Assembly: GCA_946122785.1 (NCBI GenBank)
Contig: CAMGYJ010000009.1
Coordinates: 28,741,633 to 28,805,632 of the forward strand
Direction: 5' to 3'
Source: Linum tenue
Taxonomy: Eukaryota; Streptophyta; Magnoliopsida; Malpighiales; Linaceae
DNA length: 64,000 nucleotides
Each line of letters starts with the position of its first letter. Positions within the stretch are counted from its first letter, which is position 1. Below, piece after piece: positions 57,004 through 64,000 of the stretch. Below the pieces are notes generated by a model that was given only the letters and a program-made list of their open reading frames with translations, did no database searches and was not told the DNA's origin. A program made the position numbers and the translations under genes.

Positions 57004-57481
57004 TGTTGGGAATGAATAGCTTTGAAAGCTATATTGAATTAATTATCCAGTATTCTTTCTAGATACGGAAATAGAATGATAATTAATAAAAAGAATATTA
57101 TGGAAACAATTAGAATTAATTATCTTAATATAATATATTTTAATTATGGGAGTAATTATCTCCCTAATTAAAATATGACTTATTCCCAAAGAAAGAGGGA
57201 ATATTCTGGGTTTTTTGCTCCTATAAATAGGAGACACCCCGGACCTTCTAAACACACCTCAGAGAGCAGAAACACGAGATAGAGAGTGAGTTCATAGATC
57301 TCCGGTTTTCGCACAAAACCGATGAGCAACAAATTTAGAGTGGCTATTTTATCCTAGAGGCGACCGGCTGACAGTCTGTCGTGCACAACGAAGGCAGTGC
57401 CGCGAACATTTTAAAGAGAGCGACCTAGTCCGCGACTCAGCCATATCGGTAACCCTAATTTTTCCTGTTCGATTTCTAACA
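57004..57481 (+). repeat. 3' LTR of the outer copia element
   Basis: 478 bp, it starts TGTTGGG and ends TTTCTAACA, followed by the target duplication TTAGT. It pairs with 40368-40843. Confidence 0.92.
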
Positions 57482-57486
57482 TTAGT

Positions 57487-58433
57487 TGACTCACAAGTCT
57501 TCCGGTCTGCCATATAAATTCCTGTTATTGTTAAAGGTTCAACTCTTACAAATTTGTTAATGGCTGCTGCTTGTGAATCACAGTTTATTGCATAGCAATT
57601 TCTATGATGGACTACTAGTACAGAAGTGTTGGCCTAAGAATCTCACCTTCCCCTTATTTTCCAATGGATTTATTCAATCAATTTCAGCTTTGAATGATGA
57701 GAGGAAGGTTTGAATCAACATCTTAACCATTGGTGACGAGTTTATCAATGTTTATGCCTTCCTTTCAACTTTCTGTTAAACTAATGTAGCAGGAAGGGAC
57801 GAGAGGTGATCAACTGGTACCTATTGGCAACGGTTAGTAGATCAACGATGGTAGCCGAGTTTTCCCCCAACTCTGTAACTCAGTGACCGTCGTCTTCATT
57901 TCCAACCCCTTCACCATTCTCTGTCCCACCATCCACTAGATGGAGCTCTGCAGGGCCTCCACTCCACCTCTCGATACTCGTCTTAAGGTTCCTGGCTCTC
58001 CTATTCTCCTTCATCTTTTCACTATCATTGGCTTTTGTATCAACAATCAAGGCTCACGATCATCATTTTCATCAAAATCTACCTTTGATTTAGAACTTAT
58101 GTAATTAAAGAAAGGGGAAAACAGGCGGCAGAATTGCAGAAGTTAGAAAGCAAGATACTTTTACTCTATCCGCCTCGAGGTGTTTTCTGTGTGTGTGTGT
58201 TTAACCTAGGTATTGTTTGATTGTGTCGGTTTATTTAAAGGTCGAAAATCAATCATACCAGTCATTACCAAAGATATTCTAATCGAATTTGTAACCAATA
58301 TTGGTTGAATTCAATTTTGTGTGCACTTTTTAAAAATATTATACAAAATTAAATTTAGTAAAGCAAAATTTATTTTTCGGGAGAAAAAACATTAAAATAC
58401 ATAAGTTGACCATTTTCTAGGGCTTGACTTGTG
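57487..58433. other. Spacer; original downstream flank of the epimerase gene
   Basis: Without the outer copia this would join 40362, so it is the former 3' flank of the epimerase gene. A small frame at about 57941-58102 starts M-E-L-C-R-A and matches nothing I know. A short GT run lies near 58190. Confidence 0.4.
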
Positions 58434-58733
58434 TCATATCCTAGTACCCTCCTCTTCCTTTGTCAAAATTCCCGCTGATGCAACCACGTAAGCAAAGGGT
58501 CGCAAGCCACCTGTGACGAAAAGCGGTGATGAGGGTTCTCCGTAGATCCAATGAAAATTCGCCACGTAACCACAGGCGGAGCCAGGAAAAAACATAGCAT
58601 CCAAGTTCAATGAAACATGAAATTCGAAGCATTTCGCATTTAGTCTCCTCTTATTATTTAACGATACTTCCCCAGCACTCCCGAATCTGAAACCAGCCAC
58701 CGCAGAAAATAATAGCAACCAAACAAATCCCAT
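58434..58733 (-). CDS. Hypothetical short frame with a signal-peptide-like start
   Basis: A 99-codon minus-strand frame begins M-G-F-V-W-L-L-L-F-S-A-V-A-G-F, which resembles a secretory signal peptide. It is followed by a basic stretch and a glycine/aromatic-rich region. The upstream sequence has no clear promoter, and I recognise no domain. It may be a gene relic or a chance frame; no introns or conserved motifs support it. Confidence 0.2.
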   Translation of the reverse strand: MGFVWLLLFSAVAGFRFGSAGEVSLNNKRRLNAKCFEFHVSLNLDAMFFPGSACGYVANFHWIYGEPSSPLFVTGGLRPFAYVVASAGILTKEEEGTRI

Positions 58734-60830
58734 TTTTCCTTCTATAAAATCATTTTTCGGGAAAGTGCAGAGGGGAAAAACAAACCATCACAAGAAAGTC
58801 TTCCCCCTCCCGCCAACCGCAAGAGTCTTTGATCTTCTTGAAACTCGCTGCACAAACACACTAATGACGTTCATATTATTATAATACTCTTTATAAAATG
58901 CTCCATTACTCTTTTTATAACATAGATTTTGATACATTGTGTTGAATCAATAATTTGGTTGACGGGTCTACCACTAAATTAATATTTTAGTGGGTAATGT
59001 CAAGTTGTATATTCTACCTTCAATTTATAACAGTACTCTACTTTTTGTTATAATAGTAATTTGGTTTCCTCCAACATCTCAAACTCATAGACTAGAAATT
59101 TGAACACCTTTCAAATCTAAATATGAATTTTGCTTGGGCTCGAAAATTTCTGAGAGTGGCGAGACATGGCTTACTTTTGTTATCGAAGGCTTATTATATT
59201 ATCAGCTCATGCCTTACACATTTTTTTGTTGAAAGGAACTAAATTCGATCCACACTACATGAGTTATTCTTCACACCTGGCTTATTTTTTCTTGAGTTGC
59301 AATATATTTTGTGTTTAAAAAGAAGACACAAACAACATTTTTAATTCCTTTATTTTATTTTTAGATCATTGAGATGTTAATTCTTACGTGTCCTAACAAC
59401 ATAATAAGGAGATTCCAGTCCGCAACACCATTAATTCCTGTTTTCCTGCGCTCTGCGCAGTTCACGGGAGGCCAAATTGGTAAAATGGCTCCGTTTTCAT
59501 TCGATTGAGATGGGCCGCCGATAGAAAATATCTGGGCCCTCCCTGAAAGCCCAATCCTGTCGCGCCTGCAAACTTGAACGCCTTCATCGGGCCAGATTGG
59601 GCTGCTGCCGCCGCCTTCCCAAACGAACCCCAACTTCCACCCGCCGCCTGCCCAAACAACATCGCCTTTAATTAATGTGAGCCCTTAATTCCACATGAGA
59701 GCCGTTAAAGAATGATATTTTTCTTCTAGGAACTCTTCTTACCTAGCATCCAATTTTTCCTAGCCAGGTAGACTTCATTTAAATTGTGTTACACGTATCT
59801 AAATCATATATATATCCGGTACAAACTTGCTTAATAGGTTATTTCACATGCCTTAAAATTTTCAATAGATATTGATGTCTCACTATCAAGCACTATTAAT
59901 AAAATACATTTAAAAACCTACTTATTAGATTTTACATTAAAAAGTGAATGTAAGTACAAATATTTTATTAGCATAATTATATACATCTTACAATTCAATT
60001 TGTGTACAGGTCATGCGTTGTTCAGGATAAAAAATGTAATTTTTATACACTAGAATGTGTGGTGGATTCTAATCAATATCTATCTAAATTGCAGAAAGTT
60101 TTCCTTATGGTATAAATATCAATAAATAATCAATTGATCATAATCATTCTAACTATTTCACACGGTTTGATCTTATAATACTACCACTATCCATTTTACA
60201 TTTTTAAAAATTGATGCAAATAAGTCCAGAGTTTAAGAGAATTAATCACCCATTGACCAAATTAGCAAGAAGGAAACATGCTCTTTATATAAGGTAAAAG
60301 CATATATATGGAAAACAATTTGTCAACATTCCTACGGCAATCCATTATTTTCATGTTTATTTTTTTTATATGTTATAAAATTATGTGTTAGATGCTAGGA
60401 ATGCTTATTTTAATGATTCTTATACCTGACATCAAAATAAGATGAATAACTTACAAACGAAGAGAAATAGATTGTTGAGATCCACCAAACTTGATGAAAT
60501 TCATTATAACCGCCTTTGGGTGATTAGATATGGAGACTTTCCAGGTTTATGAATATTTTAATATGCTATTGCAAGCAAATACTTCAACGGAACATCACTT
60601 TTTGGAACATTTCTGAGACTATAAATGGGTGTTCGCTTTAAATTCTATTGGAGGTAAACTTGAGTGATCTATAAATAATGGACACTGAGTATATGTTTAT
60701 TCGATTGGAAGTCAAGTATATTATCGTTTTAGTAGGTTGGTACCTACTTAAAAGAACATACCAAAATTTACTCTACTTCTATGACACTGCAATGAACCCC
60801 AAAACATGTTAGATTTTTTTCTCCATAGAT
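58734..60830. other. AT-rich spacer, no gene seen
   Basis: A GC-richer patch at 59400-59660 has an alanine/glycine-rich minus-strand frame (start M-L-F-G-Q-A) that I cannot assign. The remainder is AT-rich, with no motif. The 5' end of the Helitron may lie here but could not be located. Confidence 0.4.
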
Positions 60831-60845
60831 CCAGCTTCAAATCCT

Positions 60846-62375
60846 TTGCTCGATTCAATTATTCAACAATTGCAGGAGATGTTAGATTTAAATAATATCC
60901 TACAAAAGACATTTCGATATGCAAGGGATAGACAGAATGACACCACTGTTCAACAAGTTGGAATTAAGTTGCTTGCTAAAAGATATGGGGATGGTAGAGA
61001 ATATGATTGGCCATCTGAAAATGAGGTCGCTACTTTAATTGTTGATGATAATGGAGAGCAAACATTTTCTTCTTATATTGTTGCCCATTATCAAAGTAAT
61101 GAACTCGAACTAATTAGTATATATCATCCAAGTTTAATGGCTTTGCAATATCTCAAATTATTACCACATGGCAAGGATGATTGACATCCAAATATTCCAC
61201 ATGGCATTGAGGATGCAGATAGATACAATGAGAAGAATGTGACCCAATGTGATTTTTACAGTTATAGACTCCGACAAGACTGGAAGAATCAAACGCATTG
61301 CTATTGTGTGCAAAGTTGTTCCAACAATATGTTGTCAATGCACATGCATTGGTTGAGGCAGAGCGTTTGGGTTAGATTAAAAAAATCAAACATTCGCGAC
61401 AACATTACGATCAAGGTCTTTTGGATTCTTACTTGAGAGATGCTTCATATACCAGTTTAAGTGGAAAACCTGTGATTTTAGCTTCATCACATACATATAG
61501 TCATCTATATAAATATTAATGCTTCCAGAATGCTATGACAATTCGTAGATATCCATATCATTTCATTACATTTACATGTAATCATGTTTTGCCTGAGATT
61601 CAATGCATGCTTGATTTGATAAAGACTACTACTAGAAAATATCCTAATAGAGTTTATGTCCTCACACGATTTTTCAAATCGAAGCTACATCATTTCTTGA
61701 AGTAGATTTTGGAGAAGAAAATTTTTGGGGAAAATATGCAAGTAAGTTATTTATGCTTTGAGCCTGGCCTATTGGACGGGTCATGATTTTTGTGTTCTAA
61801 TAGTTTATATGTATCTAATGATAATATTTTTGAAACATATGATATTGTTGTATATTTTTTTTTTCCAAATATGATATTGTTGTATATGAATATGATAGTT
61901 GTACAAAATTAAATGCTATAGATATAATTTAGAAGCTCTTTAAATGCCTACCACATGCTCATTTATTAGTTTCCCTTGCTGCAGAAGATAAATTATATAG
62001 TCCTTCATAAATAGATTTAGTTATATTCTCTGAAATCTAATATCATAAAGCAGATCTTGAATGTTATAATGCAGTTGCAAAAGTAAGTTTCATGGTCCAT
62101 GTGATTTTTAAGGATCTAAAGCTCCATGTACAACTAATGGTGCATCTCTCTAAATATTTATCGAAGGAAATCTGCAGCCAAACAACCATTGATGGGAATG
62201 GTTTTGCTAGATATCCACGCCGAGAGAACAACAAATCGTATATGGTGAATGGAGTCTCACTAGATAATCGATTTGGTGCTCCTTATAATAGATACCTATT
62301 GTTGCAATTTCATGCACGGATCAAAGTCATGTTTTGCAACAAATCAAGGTTAGTTATTCATCTCTTGAATTTTTA
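60846..62375 (+). pseudogene. Helitron Rep-protein remnant (Helitron_like_N region)
   Basis: Blocks of the plant Helitron replication initiator/helicase appear in order, in shifting frames. L-Q-E-M-L-D and F-R-Y-A-R-D-R lie near 60870-60925, and Y-H-P-S-L-M-A-L-Q-Y near 61120. F-Y-S-Y-R-L lies near 61255, and F-I-T-F-T-C-N near 61562. T-T-I-D-G-N-G-F then D-N-R-F-G-A-P-Y-N lie near 62190-62295, and C-N-K-S-R near 62335. The enzyme nicks single strands to drive rolling-circle transposition. Here stops abound, the segment 61741-62040 is intron-like, and the helicase half is missing. The motif pattern is known for Helitron proteins; the exact domain limits are my estimate. Confidence 0.82.
61837..61887 (-). 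mobile_element. Minute insertion: TTGG plus A-run between 19-bp repeats
   Basis: ATATGATATTGTTGTATAT is perfectly repeated at 61837-61855 and 61869-61887. The 13 bp between, read on the minus strand, are TTGG followed by nine A. It lies inside the intron-like part of the Helitron remnant. Confidence 0.6.
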
Positions 62376-63799
62376 ATATCCTCATTAAATTGCTTTTTCA
62401 AATTAAATATTTTTAATAATAATAAAAAATTCCTGCATTAAAAATAAAGCACGAGCTTTTTGGACTCTTTGTTAAGTACGAACCCAGAAAATAAAATCTC
62501 CGAATTTTGTTAGATTATTTCCAAGTTTTTTTAATAACTATTATATTATTTAAATTTTAAGTCTCTCATTAAATAAATTTTGTATGGAACTTCTTATTAT
62601 ATAACAAAAACATAAAAAAAATTACATGAATCTTATATAACTACAATTACCCTTTACATAAAATGTTAATTCAAGTAAACATGAAAAGGTAAAATTAGTG
62701 GATCCAAAAGCAGTTGTTCAGATTTAATTGCTCAAATGATGAGGGATGTTACCACTCACCACATTGTCTGATAAGGAAAGTGTAGCAGAGTTTTGGCCAA
62801 TCTGAATTTGTTACTCTTGGTTATAGGATTTGCAGTTTTTGTTCTGGAGGTATAGCTGAATAGATATGTCAAATTGGTTTGGTTAGTTGACTGTTGCTTA
62901 ATTGGCAGGGTTTGTTGCTAATGGTTTTGGTGATTTTTTATTATATACAAGTTAACCGATTCATAAAAGAAAGGTGAAATTGGGAGAGAAACGACAACAG
63001 TAATCCCCCCCCCCCCAAATATGGAACTTCAATTATGATTATTATCAAAATCACAATGGACCACTAGGCTAGCTGAAATCAACAAAACTAAAAGAAATTT
63101 TGGAATAAACTATAATTTTACTATGGTGGAGATAATAGATTCGGTGTTAGAGATGATGATGATGTTCAGAAGCAGAAATAAATTGTTTATGAGGAAGATA
63201 TCAAGTGGGTGACGGGGAGAAAAAACAAATCCAACATATATTCATAATTTGGACGAGGTAATTTCTATTCTAATGAAAAAGATGATTAATATTTGCAAAT
63301 AAATTTTACCATCAAACTTTTGTGCTCAATGAAATGCTTGAAAATAAGAAAGAGATAATTGAAATGCAAGATAAGAAGGAAGAGTCAATTGATATTGGAG
63401 ATAAATGTGTCTGTAATGGAGATGAAGACATTACTGATATTTAACAATGAGGTTGTTGCTCATGTCGGAGGCAATGCAATCAAGCTAGAAAGAAAACATG
63501 CAGTAATCTCTTACGATGAAGAGTAATTAGAAAAGTCATTTTAATTGGTCTTTAGGAGTCGATTCCCTTGAGATTTCTCTTTCATTTTCGTAAAAGGGTT
63601 TTAGTCCATTGGTCATTAAATATCGAAAAAAATGTGATGTTGATCCTTTTGAATTGTTGAACTAATTTACTAATTTGGATTCTCTTATTCTCCAAATCAA
63701 TTCGAACGTTTCAAGTATTTGAAGAACTTAGATTATCTTATACCAATGTGTTATTTGAATACCAAAAATCACTGTTATCTACGTGATTGACAAATGAAT
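62376..63799. other. Non-coding interior of the Helitron
   Basis: No helicase or other protein motif is visible. A run of twelve C lies at 63006-63017. A short acidic frame near 63300-63450 matches nothing known to me. Confidence 0.4.
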
Positions 63800-63827
63800 C
63801 CGGCCGACTGGCCGGGCCTGTGACTAG
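63800..63827 (+). mobile_element. Helitron 3' terminus: hairpin then CTAG
   Basis: CCGGCC-GACT-GGCCGG (63800-63815) forms a perfect 6-bp GC hairpin. Eight bases later comes CTAG (63824-63827), immediately followed by T. Helitrons end in CTRR just downstream of a short GC hairpin, and insert between A and T. Strand and position agree with the plus-strand Rep remnant upstream. Confidence 0.75.
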
Positions 63828-64000
63828 TTAAATATAGATATACTTGGACTCCTTACCATTATTCTATTTAATTGTTAATTAACAATACTGTAACAGTCAA
63901 AATTCATAAGGAAAGAACTCCATAAATGGCCACGCGCATAAGTTAATAAAAAAACAGAACCAACTTTGTTATCTCTCAAAATCGGTCCAAATCATTTCCT
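63828..64000. other. Flank after the Helitron end
   Basis: AT-rich; nothing recognised up to the window edge. Confidence 0.4.

Larger units (their letters stand above)
40368..57481 (+). mobile_element. Outer Ty1/copia element, broken by nested insertions
   Basis: The LTRs at 40368-40843 and 57004-57481 begin TGTTGGGAATG and end in TAACA. TTAGT lies directly outside both (40363-40367 and 57482-57486), a perfect 5-bp duplication. A polypurine tract (AAGTGAGGGAT) precedes the 3' LTR. Copia pol remnants on the plus strand appear at 46053-47275 and 55633-56450. The remaining interval is later insertions: a FAR1-like pseudogene, a Mutator MITE, and a gypsy solo LTR holding another copia. By eye the LTRs differ at about 28 positions (about 6%), so this element is old. 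A methionine-tRNA primer site is not recognisable after the 5' LTR. Confidence 0.9.

Noticed and set aside
1..64000. CRISPR arrays, bacterial operons or integrated phage
   Set aside because: The repeats are plant transposons and microsatellites; genes have spliceosomal introns, and no regularly spaced repeat-spacer array is present.

Overview
This is nuclear DNA of a flowering plant, most probably a eudicot. The evidence is two intron-rich plant genes with GT-AG introns, AT-rich spacers, and dense plant-type transposable elements (L1-type LINEs with an RNase H domain, Ty1/copia and Ty3/gypsy LTR elements, hAT and Mutator elements, a Helitron and a SINE). Only two genes look intact. One is a three-repeat MYB (MYB3R) gene with CDS at 10218-12309, seven coding exons and a predicted 426 aa. 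The other is a UDP-glucose 4-epimerase gene at 37975-40050, with nine exons and a predicted 351 aa. All exon joins in both keep the reading frame.

Layout. 1-1150: two relic pieces of a sugar-transporter-like gene, on opposite strands. 1503-8972: a TIR element split by LINE-A (1906-8521), which is itself split by a 795-bp hAT element with a perfect 8-bp target duplication. 9200-12310: MYB3R with a leader intron. 12970-14504: a Mutator-type element with a 9-bp duplication, with a second hAT element nested inside it. 15100-19880: decayed LINE-B. 22804-23980 and 36461-37650: two copies of one unusual non-autonomous TIR family, each carrying two internal palindromic hairpins. 26442-26553: a SINE with a 20-bp target duplication. 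27822-29462: two Mutator-type elements back to back sharing one 9-bp target. 30277-35302: LINE-C with a perfect 15-bp duplication. 37975-40050: the epimerase gene.

40368-57481 is a copia element (476/478-bp LTRs, TTAGT duplication) that has been opened by later insertions. These are a FAR1/MULE-transposase-like pseudogene, a 523-bp Mutator MITE, and a minus-strand gypsy-type solo LTR (47281-55627). The solo LTR contains a second, younger copia element (49307-55055). LTR divergence judged by eye agrees with the nesting order: about 6% for the outer copia and about 2.3% for the inner one. 60846-63827: a decayed Helitron with Rep-protein remnants and a recognisable 3' terminus (hairpin, CTAG, T).

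The two genes have no evident functional link to each other. MYB3R proteins control G2/M transcription. UDP-glucose 4-epimerase supplies UDP-galactose for cell-wall polymers and glycolipids. I found no tRNA or rRNA gene, no CRISPR array and no prokaryotic-style operon. The most unusual items are the hairpin-pair family, the double Mutator insertion at one target, three minute insertions made of a poly(A) tail plus a target duplication, and repeated +1 homopolymer frameshifts. Everything was read by eye, and family names are assigned from motifs only.
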